NCBI GenBank assembly: GCA_950295325.1
Contig: OX485809.1
Span: 3,596,001-3,660,000, forward strand
From: Polytrichum commune
Lineage: Eukaryota; Streptophyta; Polytrichopsida; Polytrichales; Polytrichaceae
Reading direction: 5' to 3'
DNA: 64,000 nucleotides
Below are positions 24,405-37,274 of the stretch, in pieces. The notes below the pieces were generated by a model that made no database searches, was not told the DNA's origin, and worked only from the letters and a program-made list of their open reading frames with translations. Numbering within the stretch: the stretch's first letter is position 1; each line of letters begins with the position of its first letter. The translations under genes and the position numbers were made by a program.

Positions 24405-24576
24405 TACACTAAATGTGTGATTGAATGTGATTGATCCACATTACTTGTGTTGCAATAACCGGGTGGCAATCTAGAGAAGGTGTCACATGTCACTTGGTTC
24501 TACATGACACATCACAAAAACCACTCTAATAACCTAGCACACCAATTTGGCCACATGAAATCACACATTTAGTGTA
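24405..24576. mobile_element. Short MITE with 18-bp perfect inverted ends
   Basis: TACACTAAATGTGTGATT at 24405-24422 is exactly inverted at 24559-24576. The outermost bases TACACTAAAT match the MITE family at 905, 5040 and 54501, so this is a related subfamily of 172 bp. No coding sequence. Confidence 0.7.
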
Positions 24577-24636
24577 GCAATTAGTCCAATCAAGGTTGTT
24601 GTCGATCCAATTTGATCAAAATTGTTTATGGAGTTT

Positions 24637-25187
24637 CACGGGTAGATCACTTAGTGCATTTTAAAAACGACGCGTGGGATAATATAGAGAGGATTAAAAT
24701 CATTTGAAATAAAAATTATAAAGGAATTCCAAATAACGAAGGGGCCATTAAATGTAGACAATCCCATTATAAGTAAGTTAGATGGACATAAAACGTGGGC
24801 CATTATTTAAAAAAAAATTTAATATAGGGGCTGAAGATAAGGATCCTAGAAGGTATGTTTAGTATGGTATGTAAATGGGTTTAGGACTCACGGGGATGGA
24901 TGATAATCGGGATTTCCATCTATCCAAAAATGAATGAAAAGAGAACGCGCCGTCGTTGGGGTCGTCTTCTCCACGCCCGTTTATTACTTAAAAGGAATAT
25001 AGAGTACAAAAAATTGCAGTGACTTGGACAATATAAGTAATGGAAGGGTGCAAACAAATGGGCCATTTTTTAAATTTAAGTAATTACAGGGAGGCTTTAA
25101 TTCAACCCTTGAAGGTAAATAGCCCCAAAACAAAAAACCCCCAGCCGCACGTGATGCACAAAAATGCCTTAGAGTGATCTACCCGTG
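24637..25187. mobile_element. Non-autonomous hAT-like element, 551 bp
   Basis: A perfect 8-bp direct repeat TGGAGTTT flanks it (24629-24636 and 25188-25195). The ends are inverted: CACGGGTAGATCACT is perfect over 15 bases and similarity runs on to GCATTTT, about 27 bases in all. There is no transposase inside. The 8-bp duplication and the CA start suit hAT. Its ends differ from those of 5260-6881, so it belongs to another hAT family. Confidence 0.82.
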
Positions 25188-25195
25188 TGGAGTTT

Positions 25196-27849
25196 GAAGC
25201 GCTACTTGCAATAAGGCCACAACCCTTACAAGACATGGAATTGAGTGCCTCTAAAACCACAACAATGGTCATTGTTATGAATTAACGAGGCTAGAAAATG
25301 TCTTGCCCTTGAAGTTGGACCCCACTGATCTTGTGGAGATAGTGGAGCCGGGCTAGTAAAAAATTGTCCCCAATTGTGGTGAATTCCATTCCAATTGGGT
25401 CCGGGTTGGGTCCCTAACGAATTCAAATTCTCCAACGTTAAATTTCCAATTGATTGCGTTATCAACTTAGGTAAGTAAGATTGGTGGTGGATCAACTCCC
25501 TTCATAAACCAAAACATGGATATCATTTCAAATACTTATTTAAGGTGTGTCTTGAATTGCATAAGGGAGACACCCTATGTGTTCCTTTCCTTAGGTGGAG
25601 CCTAAGAGCATCATATGTGTTCCTTTCCTTAGGTGGAGCCTAAGAGCATCAAAGCCAATCAATTTTGGCCTATCCACTAATCTTGAACATGAAAGGGCAA
25701 CAATCTCATCAAGGGCCATTATTAATGGTTATTGCCGTAGGGTGTTGTCTAGTTCGACACAAGACAATTATTTTGGTGGAAAATTGACATATTTCGTGTA
25801 CACATTGGTCATTCAAACACGTAGAATTCGTTTTCGTCAGTCAATTTGTTGAACCAGACAACATCGCTATGGTGTCGGTTGTTGTACAAAGTTCAAATCA
25901 TAGGTAATAGAAAGTATTCTATTTCCATTTATCCTCGGAAACACTTGGCATTACAATGTAAGGTAGGTGGTGCTAAAACCGGCACTTTAAGCATGAAGTG
26001 TATATGTTGTTATTAGGTTGATAAAGTTTTAGATGTCCCTTGTTAGCAATTGTAAAAGGGGATATCAAAATGCAATCAAAACATAATCCGTATGCGAAAA
26101 GTTAGAAGGGTTCAAAATTTCATTGGTAGATAAATCCTAGTGACAATGCTCAAAATTGAAGTCTTTAGTGCCCTTCAAATGGGTTTTGGGACTTCAAAAA
26201 ATACCTCAAGGAAAACAACCCTTCAAAACATAATCCTCATGTCTAAGTGCTCCCGTCACTTGAAGTGCTGGATAAATAGTGCCCTTCAAGTACTGTTCAT
26301 CATCTCACTGTTCGGTGCATACTGCTTATCTGTTCGTTCATCATATCACTGTTCAGTGCAGCTTACCCTAAAACTCAAAACCCAAAACTCTACACCCTAA
26401 ACTCACCTGGACAGTTGCTCAGTTGTTGAAGGCTAGTGAAGTTGTGGTTGCCTATAATGTAAAATTTTAGGGTGTTGGTTATAACATACTCTCTACTCTT
26501 ATGCATATTTTCAAAATGGTCATAATCATAAACCACCCGAAATTGGATGAGAGGGGATTATCTACAAATATATCGCCCATTCTTCCAATGAAACCCTAAA
26601 ATAAAATACAAATGAAGGTTATTTTTTGAAGTTCGTTTGACACCAAAATTATTTGAGATACTTGAATGATTCACAAACCTATAAGTGGTCAAGTTGCAAC
26701 AATCCCCACTCGGCCCCAATACTAATCATGCATTGATTCATGCGAAAAGCATGCCCCATGTAGTCTTGTAGGCATTGCTTTCAAATGTGCCTCAATAATT
26801 GATTCCATCATCAAACCATAACCCAAAAATCGATTTCCAAGACATTACCGATCGATGGCTGAATGAAGGTTACATTGGATTATTGTTTCTCTCACACCAC
26901 AAGTGTTTTGTGCATGTGAGCTTTAAGCATATAACCTTGAGAGATGCAAATGTCCTCTCCAACGCATCATAGATGGGCCACCCTGACAGACTCAACACGA
27001 AACTGTGGATTCGGGAACGTCTCGACACTCAAAAACATCATTTTGAATCAAATTTTTTCCATTTCATCTGGATTTTCGAAGTCATAATATTTCAAACACG
27101 TATTGTGGATGTGCCTCCATTTGGTTGTTGGCTTGATTGGAAACCATGTAACATATATTTTGTATTCATTATATCCTTGATATTAGGGTGTTCATAACAG
27201 GTCACATACCAAAATAGGTGTGCACCCACCATAGATTGTGTCATATATAAAAACATACAAAGGAATCCTACTAATGCTCCAAAGATTGTGAGGCATTTGT
27301 TGCGATCGTGCTATCATCATGCCCAAGATCCAACGGATCACATTCACAATCACAAGATAATAACTGACATACATTAGCTCCAGCAAAATGGCCTATTTAA
27401 GTCACCTACACTTTACCCTCAAGCACCCAAGGAACCCATAACAGGCTTTTCAAATATTGTTTATATATATTAGAGCTACCTGGGGGTCTGTGAAGATGTT
27501 TTGCCAACAAAAGCCTTATCTCAGATTACTCATTACACCTACTATACTTTTCCAATTGGTCTAATACATAACCAGTTGGTCAAATGTTTTGAATATGAAC
27601 AAGAACCAAAAACTCGAATACATACAAATATGCCAAGACGGAGGAGTAATAACAGGCCAAAGTGAGAATTCTCTTCCTCTAAATGATTCACATAGGCCCT
27701 GCCAATTATGTTCACCTAAAATGGTGAGTACATACTCCCATCTCATTGTCAAACATGTCTTTCTAGTGTCATGTACAACTCAAATATAGGCATCTGATTA
27801 AAAAGAGTGACCACACAAGATCCACATACCTTGCAGAACAAGAAAGTGG
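25196..27849. other. Intergenic DNA, no gene seen
   Basis: AT-rich. A 38-bp segment (TATGTGTTCCTTTCCTTAGG and on) is tandemly duplicated at about 25575-25650. The stretch near 27670-27840 resembles 36770-36990 (blocks ATTCTCTTCCTCT and GACCACACAAG), a dispersed repeat of unknown type. No conserved ORF. Confidence 0.4.
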
Positions 27850-28430
27850 AAGCCGATGCAATGACACCATATTCTAAAATAAGACAGCCCATTGAATTTC
27901 CATACCTTAGCATCCATAGCTGACACCACAAGGTCTCAAGAAACAATGCAACAAATGTGCCTCCAATTTTCTTGTCACAGACGAGCATACTGTCATGATG
28001 TTGGGAGACTAATAATAAATGTACACCCATGTTATAAAGCGTGGGATTTACACGCAATAATGATTGAAGAAAGGGGGTCTATTTTGGCCCCAGTACAAAA
28101 GAATTAACAGAGACATACAAACATGCAGCTGTCTTTAAAAACTTCGATCCAAGTGGAGATCTCGGACACATTCTAAAATGGAACTATGATGAACCCATTG
28201 AATTCCATACTCTGAATTCAAACCTCACCAGAACCTTAAGCAATCATGGTCTTGAGACATGATGTAACAATGTGCCTTCAAAAATGTGTCACAAAACACA
28301 TACTTTTAATGTGTCGGTAAGACTAATATTTGTACATCCATGTTATAAAACCGGCGGATTTACATACAATAGTGGTTGAAGAAGGGGAAAGAGGGGTCTA
28401 TTTTGGCCCCCGGTACAAAAGAATTTGGTC
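27850..28430. repeat. Diverged tandem duplication, about 310-bp unit, at the 3' end of the kinase gene
   Basis: Two copies (about 27850-28100 and 28165-28430) share blocks in the same order: CATTCTAAAAT or ATTCTAAAATAAGA, CCCATTGAATT, GTACAYCCATGTTATAAA, GTCTATTTTGGCCCC and GTACAAAAGAATT. The second copy overlaps the last codons of the kinase ORF. Confidence 0.7.
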
Positions 28431-31400
28431 TGCACTCGGCCTCTTATCGGGGTTAGGGTTCAACATTGACTTGATGAGGCGTCCGAGAAGTGACGACCGG
28501 TGGGATGGCAATTTGATCATACCTTCCCGAGCTGGCCCCGATCGCGGTAACTGGGAGCCCGTGGCCCACTCGTAGGCCATGGCACCAAAACTGTAAATAT
28601 CTGCTTTCGAGGTTGGTTCTTGCTCTTGTAGAAGCTCAGGGGCCACGTACCCACCATCACCTTCTTCCCATTCCCATAAATTGCATGGCACCGCTAGGCC
28701 AAAGTCACCTATTTTCAAAATCCCTGAACACACAGAAAAACAAAAACAAAAAAACCTCAAAATCTTCACACTAATAGGTACTTTTCTCAAAATGGAAGCA
28801 ACTGATGTTCAAGCTTGACTTAAGGTAGATGGGGTCTTAAGTCTGATTCGTTCAACATTGAATTATTTCATAATTCAAGCTTTTAGGTCTTGCAGCTATA
28901 AAAGAGAAACAAAAGAAAGAAAGTTCAACTGTATGTTTGGTAGGCATGGATAAAATTTACAACAGATTTTCTAAGCCTCAATAAGGCATGCTTTATTGCA
29001 CTGGAACTTGCATGTTTGTTACATTGAGTATTTGTGTGGATACTCTAAGTTGATAACAAGAGGTTGAATGAGGATATTTACCTTGGCCATCTATAAAAAT
29101 ATTTTCTGGCTTTATATCGAGATGAAGCACACCCTGACTATGTATGTGCTTCAAACCTGATGCAATCTGTTCTATATAGTCCCATACCTGCCAAAATTTC
29201 ACATTCACAAAATCAGTTCTAAGTGAAAACATATCAAAGTGCATACAACAGAGTTGGTGTGTGAGCTTATTGTTCAGTGTGAAGTATGTTTTTACATCAT
29301 AGTATTGAAGGCAGTTGGAAAGAAAGTACAATCCAAACTTCAGTTATATATTATTTTGTACATCAAGCTGCAAAACCTACCTGATGTTCATCAAGGGGCT
29401 TTTTAAGCGAATCGAGGAACATCCGAAGATTTCCGGCCTCACAAAGCTCCATCTGTATATAGAAATGGGAGTCTTGCTGCCAACCCCTGAAATAATTCAC
29501 CACATTTGGATGCTCTGCCAAGCATGCTACACTTTGGATCTCACGCATATATCGATCTCTATCTTCCCGACTGTAAAACTCCCGCTTACTCATTTTCACA
29601 GCACAAAGTGTACCACCTCGTCTATCTCGTGCTTCATACACCTGCCAGTAGGATACAAAATTTCCTTGTATGTCAGCAAAGAAAATGGTCTCAAGCAACA
29701 CAATTAAGATAAATACATGCTTTATTATCTTGAAATGCAATGAACCTATAGATCTCCATATACAAATACCACAAGTGAGTGACCCAGGAATTTTCAAAGC
29801 TCTCAAACTTGAATTTTGGTCCGGAGTTGGTTGTTTTTTATACAAGAATTTCTCTGTTCCATAAGTTTTCAGTGCATACTTGGAGGCAGTGTGAAGGTTT
29901 GAACAAAGAACATTCTATATCATTTCATTGGAGGTCAAAGTCATTTTGGCATGCCAAGGGGTGCTAAAATGAGTTTGGCACTCAGCGAAACGAAATAGGT
30001 TGCTGTTCATTCAAAATTCAACCTCCAAGCATGCACCACAAGTGAAAGAAATTATTGATATTGCATGCAAATCAATCAATGAATAGTCCCAATGAGTTGA
30101 AGGATAACTCCCATGTTCTAATTCCCTACATATTTGAAAAACTTGTCCATAACATATGAGCACTTTCTGTGAACAAACTCATGAAAGGATAAAATTGTAC
30201 TCATAGTTCACATTACATTTTGCAACACTATCAAAAGTGTTATTGCCCACAATTAGCAGTCGATGTAAAGACATTTCAATATCATGTCATAGCCAGGTTT
30301 TGATTGAAAAAAATGAGAAAAAAATGAGAAATATGTGACACACAAAGATAGTAAATGTGGTCTATCTTAACATGTTCCCGAAGAAAATGTCGGAGTCAAA
30401 ATAGTCTACGTGAAGTATCTCACCGTGCTAAAGGAGCCATGTCCAATCTCACGAAGGTATTCAAAGTGCTTGTCAAACATAAAAATGCTGGCTGTTCGCT
30501 TCAAGTGTGTTGTGAGTAACAGCTTGGTATCTCGCAGACTTTGTTGCCTACACAGTTGTTTTCTCCTGCAAAATGAGATGAGAATTGTCTCGACCAGTTA
30601 GCAATTAAGATACCCGCAGATTGCCGTTCCAAGTTCCAGAATCAGAGTTTCACGAAACAGTAAAGTTATAAAAGATCAAAGTGAAAGATTCTCTCTCTTT
30701 GAGTGATCGATAGGCTTTTCCAATTGTAGTGTCAAATATTGAACCTAGAATGGTTAGCATATTTTGAGCACGAAGTCCCATCTCATCATCACACATGATA
30801 CCTTTTTGGAGTGCATTTATAACAAGTAGTCGTGCCACATAACCAGATCCAGGAATCTTGGGGTCAAGAACGCCCCTTAATGGACCTTACCTGCAGACTC
30901 AAGATTGGACCCAAGCTTGGGCTTGGTTTCTCAAACTAGGGGGGGTTATTTTCTTGAAATGAGGCCAACAAGATTTGGTGGGAAAGTGGTGGACACAAGT
31001 GCCATTTCAATTTTTCATACATTGTATTTGGACCATCCCGAAAACACCTTGGGTCCAAAAAAATTTGCTTGCAACCTTTAAGATCGCTCTGTTTTGGTGC
31101 TTCATTGGTCTAGGACCTTAGTGCTAGCCCATCCAGTCTATGAGACTTTTAGAAAGAGAATAATAGCACTTACTTGACGAGTGGAGTACTTGGGCACTCC
31201 AAGAAAGGTGATTTAATTGTTGATCTAGGTGTGGTAGGGGGAGATTGAAGTTCATCGCACACAATGCTCGGAGGTGATTGAGGTTCATCTTCAACACTGC
31301 AGAATGTATCTTGCACACTTTGAAGCCTTTCCGCCACAAACGCTTCCTCTTGGTTTTCATTTGAATCCAAACCATCATTGCTGCTCTTGATCTTTGATTC

Positions 31401-31805
31401 GCCTTGACAAACCCACCAATTTATGAGCTTCAATTCAATTTGGCAACATAAGACATCCAATTCTAAATGATCTGATTATAAACCAACTTCTGTACACCCA
31501 ATATTTCACAACTAACTGTGCACATGCTCTCTGTGTGCCAATTAGTCAAATAAAAGTTCAAAAATAAAGGACAGTGGTGATTAATCAACCTCTCTGTGCC
31601 AAGAACGTGTTCGTATGCCAAATTCTTCAACCATTTCTCCATTATTTGAACCCAAAGGTGTTACTGGTGAAGCGCTCGTCAACAAAAAGTCATCCTCTCC
31701 TGCACAAGGGCGCTCGGCTTGAAGAGTACTGGTCTCTCGAGCATAGGGAACAAGGCTCCCTGATGTTTTTCGTGGGGGTAAATTCAACGGTGGCAAGGAT
31801 GACAT
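28398..31805 (-). CDS. WEE1: Wee1-family protein kinase (inhibitory CDK tyrosine kinase)
   Basis: Six minus-strand exons: 31805-31590, 31391-31174, 30565-30424, 29641-29381, 29187-29082, 28723-28398. Phases agree and give 422 aa. Kinase motifs in order: glycine loop IGHGSFSTVYEA, catalytic Lys in CAVKMSK, helix-C Glu in YMREIQSV, catalytic loop HLDIKPENIF, metal-binding GDFGLA, then EGDGGYVAPELL and a closing NPNPDKRPSADQIL. HLD instead of HRD and EGD after DFG are typical of Wee1/Myt1 kinases, which phosphorylate cyclin-dependent kinase and hold the cell cycle. The N-terminal 190 or so residues are low-complexity with SP/TP sites and are not conserved. Start ATG 31805 follows a likely acceptor at 31820, so a 5' UTR intron is probable. 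The second exon start is the least certain. The last eight or so codons lie in a repeat. Confidence 0.82.
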
Positions 31806-31819
31806 TTGTTCCCAAGTTC

Positions 31820-33850
31820 CTGAATGTAACCAAGAAAAAACTAAGATAAGTTGTGGTATATAGTCAATTACAAGAACCCAAATGAAAAAATTGACTTTCA
31901 AGGCCACAACTATAAGAATGATTGAACCTCTGTATTTATATTCACAGTACACATTAACTAACCTAGAATGTTCTAAAATGATGTAGAAAGTTATGGAATT
32001 TTCCACAAAGGCAAAGCGACGTACAAAAGATGCAGAAACAAAAATATGAGATGTGTTTTATAAATTCAACATTGCTTAGCCATACTAAGTCCAGAGAGCA
32101 ACATGAAAAACATGCAGCATTTACTACAATCAATTATTTGCCAATTAGAGAACCAACAACAGCCACTTTTTACCTTTCAGATCAATCACCCTCATATTCT
32201 TCATCCCTCGCAGTCCTTTATACGCTCAAACCTCACTGGTTGATAACACAAGCCAAAGAATTAAGCACAACTACCCTACATGTGGGTCAGATTAGGAGTA
32301 ACTTATTTACATTTTGCATTTTTAAAACAGTGACACATGTCATCCCGTGACATGTTCTAACATCTTAAGACATGACTTCAAAATTCAATTTAGGCAGAGA
32401 TATGCCCAATCAGCCCAGAACATACAGTATTTGAAACAGTATTTTATACTGTGCAACATGATCAATACACCATTGTACATTGAATACCTGCTTTGAGGAA
32501 GGTGGCTTATTTAGGATCTCTGAAGAAGATTGTCAACTCCTGATTTATGCAGAACATTACTCTCTTCTGGTAGGGTCCATTTCTATAAGACCAATTCCAA
32601 TACAAAAATGTCAGTACACTAACCTCAACTGCACCCACATACTAGATGTAGAAATACACTGGAAGCAAATATCATCAAAACAATACAGAAAAACTAACAA
32701 ATAATTGGCCACACAGAGGTAGTTGTTGCCATGGTCAGCCCTATAAGTAGTGGAATCTGTCTCTGTTGTTTTTGTTCATAATTACCACAAGGTGTCTAGT
32801 AAATATACAAGAGATATTTTTGAGCACACAAAACTTGTAGTGTACCCACTGAGTATCCCATTGCTACCTAAAGCCTCAATATATGTCTATATTTACAACA
32901 GGAACGCCCCCAATGCGTCCAGTCAAGAATTAAGACAAAAGTGGTTGCACTTGAATGCCAATATGACAATTCTTATCCAACAAATGCATCAATTTCTAAG
33001 AACGAAAAAGACGTCCCCTTCAAATGTCCATCAATCTGATTTTGCATATATTGAATCACAAATCTCTGTTCAGTAAATCAACTCAGTAACAGAAGGATAA
33101 TCTAAAATGGTAGGGTGCTTGAAAACAGGTCAATTCAGAGTAGCTTGTAGAAAAGTCCATGAGACTATTGAACATTCAGACTGATTGCTCACATTCACAA
33201 GTGAACTCTAAACGGGATTTATTTCCACTAATGACAACATTACACACACTGCTGTAATAAGCACTGTGCACAAATACTAGAAATCCTTCATCGATTGAAC
33301 AGTACCAATAAATAATCAGTCAGTGAATTCAAGAATTCTTGAAGCAAACCATGGAGATGGAACTCAGTATGTATTAAATAACCTATTTACCTTTCAGTGT
33401 TCACAAATCTCTGAATTCTCTAGCCAGGTAAACAATTGCATTCGATTCATTTTCCAGCCGATAAACATTCTCTGCAAAATCAAGAAACCCAGCAAACAGC
33501 TCCTGAGACTCTTGTTATAGGAGTTATCATAGATAGAAACATAAATATGTAACCACACCTAAATTCTACCAGGCCAAGAGCAATATCTGACCCCTAACAT
33601 TCTGATTAGCACAAAGGGGTGTCTCCTGTAGGGGCCGCAGCAAATGCAAGATTAAATCCTAATTTCCACCTCGCAAAACTTTTGGATCTCTGTGGGCTCC
33701 AGATATACTAAAGAGGAAACGATTCCTTGTTGGCGTGGCCGACAAGGAACAAATCCACATTCCTTCTATTCCCAGAAAGTAAAGAATTGTACTCCCCCCA
33801 GAGAAACCGCCACATCCATAACCCAAAATAGATGCGACATGCGAAAATGA
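31820..33850. other. Upstream region of the kinase gene, probably 5' leader intron
   Basis: AT-rich, with no conserved ORF on either strand. The acceptor at 31820 (TTACATTCAG) implies a spliced leader exon somewhere upstream on the minus strand, perhaps in the GC-richer block at 35.1-35.4 kb. That link is inference. Confidence 0.35.
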
Positions 33851-33879
33851 AAGGTATCACACCTGATTTTTCAAGCTTC

Positions 33880-35070
33880 GAAATTCTTACTATCGCAGCT
33901 CTTCCATTGACCCACTACCGAAATTCTCAAAGGCTTCTTGTTCCTACCAAAATTCTCAAAGTCTTCTTGTTCCTACCGAAAGAGCAGCCTTCCTTTCAAA
34001 GTGAACAGAAAAACCCTAATTTCTCAACAGAAGAATGCCTGCGATCGCTGTGTCCAACATGCGATTTATATTTGGCGTCACGGACAAGCAAAATCTCTCC
34101 ATCGTCAGACTATGCGATTCCTTCCGACCAGAAGAAATACCATGTCCGTATCGAAGTGAATGCAACAAACAAAAAACGAGCCTAAACCACAATTTCTCAC
34201 TTTAACATGTGCCTACGATCGCTTTGAGAATTTTGCTCCAACACTACGACCGGCAAAATGTCTCCCTACGCCCAGAAACCCAAACCTTCGTTTAGAAATA
34301 AGGCTATGATCGCTTCAAGCTCCGACAACATGACAAGCATGCACCCTATACTACCTGCACCTTCTTCCGGTATGGCTGGCCAACAAATCCTCTATCTCCG
34401 AACCACGCGTTTTCTTCCGGCCAGAAGAAACACCATTTCCAAATCGTAGTGAATGCAGTAACACAAGCCTAAAACCCGTGTTTCTCACTTGGAGATAAAG
34501 CCTGTGATCGCTCTCAGCTCCAACAACATTACAAGCTGCGACTTCTGGCGTGACCTACAAGCAAAATCTCTACTTCCAAACCACGTAAAGTCTTCCGGCC
34601 AGATGAAAACCCATTTTCCGAATCGAAGCCCAAAAACAAGAAATAATAAATCAAAATAAGACTAGGATCGCCTTTTTGCTCCGACACTACCCGGTACCTG
34701 CGACTTCTAGCGTAAAAAAGGCAATTCTCTACCTCTACACCACGCAATTTCTTTCGGCCAGAAGAAAACACCTATCTCCAGTTAAATCAAAATGAATGCA
34801 CCAACAACACAAGCCCAGAAAACCTCATTCTCCACTTCACAAAAAGCCTGTAATCGCTTTGAGCTCCGACATTACAAGAAAAATCTCGACCTCCAAGCAC
34901 GCAATTCCTTCCGACAACAAGAAACCCCCATCTCTAAATCGAAGCCTGAAATCCAAAAATTTCCACTTCGCAATAAGCCTATGATCGCTTTGAGCTCCAA
35001 GAACATTACAAACAAGCGCGTGAACCCGACATTACTAGATGCGACTTCTTCCGACAATCCAAAATCTGCG
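33880..35070. repeat. Degenerate tandem array marked by GATCGCTTTGAGCTCC
   Basis: Seven degenerate units start near 34049, 34213, 34307, 34503, 34666, 34850 and 34981 (spacing about 94-196). Each has a version of RTGATCGCTTTGAGCTCC, and most also carry ACATTACAAG, CTTCCGRCCAGAAGAAA and AATCGAAGCC downstream. On the minus strand this leaves partly open, repeated frames (SSGRKKLRG / SSGRKTLRG), but stops interrupt them. Confidence 0.7.
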
Positions 35071-35099
35071 CCTCCTCTTAACCCCAATCGCCCTGGCCA

Positions 35100-36050
35100 C
35101 CAACGCTAAACCCTAAACCTTGGCATTTGAATGCCATTGACAAGTAAGGTACCAGGAAAGCGGCTGAGATGCTCGGAGAGTTGTGTACCTCAAAACAACA
35201 CAAGGCCGCGTGCAAGCACCAGCAGCCGCCGTCCACGTGCGCCTACAAGTGCCTCGCCGTCCGAAATACGTGCAACAATCACCAAATTCCTGGCTACCCT
35301 TAACCTCAAAAATCGTGCAACCCTAGAAAATGACGAGTTGCCAGAGCCTCAACAAGGAGGAGGAGGAAGGCAGGCAAGCGGGGGCTTCGGAGGCTTTGAT
35401 CGCTTGTGGGACCTTCGCATCACCAAAAATATATTTTTCTTCACAAATTTCGAACGAATCACAGATGTTCTACATTAAAAAAAGCAACTAACAAAGATGC
35501 GTTCCACGAGGAGAGTCTTTATACCCGATTATACCCGGTGTATAAGAGGTCATGTTCTAAGATACCCGGCGCGTGGACTGGGTGGCCCACCGACCTCGTG
35601 AGGTGGCGTCACGGTAGCTGATCTGGATGCCAGGTCATTCGAGAAAATAACAAAGATGAGCTCCACAAGGAAGGGCTTCACAACCTCGTATACCCAGTCA
35701 AGTCTGGTAGGAAATAATGATATCCGGATATACCCGGAGGTTTGGAATCCACGGAAACAAAAACCCAAAGATGCGTTCCTTAACAAAGGAGGCCTCTCAT
35801 ACCCACTCATGAAAAGTGGATACCCGGTTGTGTGCAATGGATGGGCATGATACCCGGAGAGTGGGTTTCCACTGTGGTGAGTGTCTTACCCGGTGATATC
35901 CTTCTAGTACCCGGACGTCCACTGCACGTGGACCGAGGTGGGCCACGGACCCGTCAAGTGGTGTCACGGTGGCAGTACTGGGTGCCAGGTCATTGGGGCG
36001 GCGGTACCTCATTGGTCGGGGTTGGAGGCTGGTGGCTTCTCATTGGTTGA
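35100..36050. promoter_or_regulatory. GC-richer spacer between divergent kinase and HSP70-17 genes, TACCCGG-rich
   Basis: TACCCGG occurs seven times between about 35534 and 35915. A longer block containing GGTGGCGTCACGGTAGCTG and GATGCCAGGTCATT (about 35573-35640) recurs with changes at about 35924-35996, an offset near 355 bp. A CACGTG G-box lies near 35924. The position between two genes transcribed away from each other suggests shared promoter sequence, but this is inference. Confidence 0.45.
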
Positions 36051-37086
36051 ATCTCGTCACCTCATTCATACACTAGGCAGAAATTTGACAGGACGAAGCT
36101 TCCCATCCACCTTGAGCTCATTGTGTGCAGTTTGCAGAACAACCGTATGCACTTCATTAAAATAGGATATTTATGCTCCAATGAGGTGCCAAGTTGTATG
36201 TTTTCAAACTCATTGCTCCCCGTTCTCATTGGATATATATATTTCATAAGACATTATTTGAAGTTGTTGAAATATTTGTTGTGTAAACCTTTTGAATGGA
36301 TGATGGTACTGTGTTTCACATGTAATAATTTAGATGCTACATATTTTGCGATATGCATTAATATAAATTTACTACAAATTGAACGGTATGTGTTCAATTT
36401 CAAGAATTTTTTAGTATCGGGTTCATTTGTTTTGTAACTTCTTCAAAGTTTCAACATTAAGAGAACAACATCCTAGAATAACCAACCATTGACACATGTA
36501 GCACTTCACTTACATACACTATGATTTGCGTGTATGATAATTACAAGTTCTAGGGTAGTCCAAACTCCAAACAAAACATTTGTTAGAGTGTAGGAGTGCA
36601 CTAAATTACGTCACTTTATTATTGGTACTTTCAACTTCATGTACGGATTTGATTGTCGGGTTGGTTGAAAGTTTTAGCAAGTTGCAAATCACGAAGATTA
36701 TTATTTCAAAGTTCAATATGAATTTGTAGAGATATCAAATTTTTTGAATGAGAGGTCAAAAGTGAAGATTCTCTTCCTCTTTTTAAGGTTCACATAAGCC
36801 TACTAAACTGTAGTGTTGAATACATAAACCTCTTCAATAGTATGAGCACATAATCCAATCTCATCGCAACACATCTCTTCTCTTTTTGATGCCCATTCTC
36901 AACTACAAGCAATAACTTACCATAAAACTTACCACTCCAATATAAGCATCCAATTAAGAACAATTGACCACACAAGGCTCACATACTAAGTACCCTACTT
37001 ACAAGTTGACTTTGATGCACAAAGCCAACCTATGACTTACCAAAGTCTGTGCACACAGACATAGTTCTCCTTCAAAGCAACCTCCG
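36051..37086. other. AT-rich upstream region of HSP70-17
   Basis: No gene was recognised. The stretch 36770-36990 resembles 27670-27840 (dispersed repeat). The transcription start is probably near the GA tract at 37087. Confidence 0.4.
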
Positions 37087-37110
37087 GAGAGAGAGAGAGA
37101 GAGAGAGAGA
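37087..37110. repeat. (GA)12 tract in the HSP70-17 leader
   Basis: A perfect GA dinucleotide run about 165 bases before the start codon, followed by further purine-rich GA/AG sequence. Confidence 0.85.
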
Positions 37111-37151
37111 GCGCAAAGAAAAGAGAGGAAGAAGAGAGTAGAGAGTTCGAC

Positions 37152-37173
37152 AGAGTTCCAGAGAGTTCTCGAA
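37152..37173 (+). promoter_or_regulatory. Heat-shock-element-like cluster
   Basis: The leader contains spaced TTC triplets ending in TTCTCGAA (37166-37173), a TTCnnGAA dimer like that bound by heat-shock factors. Only one strict inverted pair is present and it lies within the likely leader, so function is uncertain. Confidence 0.25.
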
Positions 37174-37274
37174 GGCTCAATAAGGGAAGCCGCGGAAGCT
37201 CGCTTGTTTGCGGCACCCAAGCGGAGGGTAGCGGAGGGAGGGGAGCTTGCTTGCAAGCTTTCGATCCAGCCACG

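Noticed and set aside
26375-26403. CCCTAAA-like units as an interstitial telomere
   Set aside because: Irregular units interspersed with AAAACTC; not a telomere array.
35106-35122. Telomere-like CTAAACCCTAAACC
   Set aside because: Only about two units; such motifs are common in plant promoters (telo boxes) and do not mark a chromosome end.
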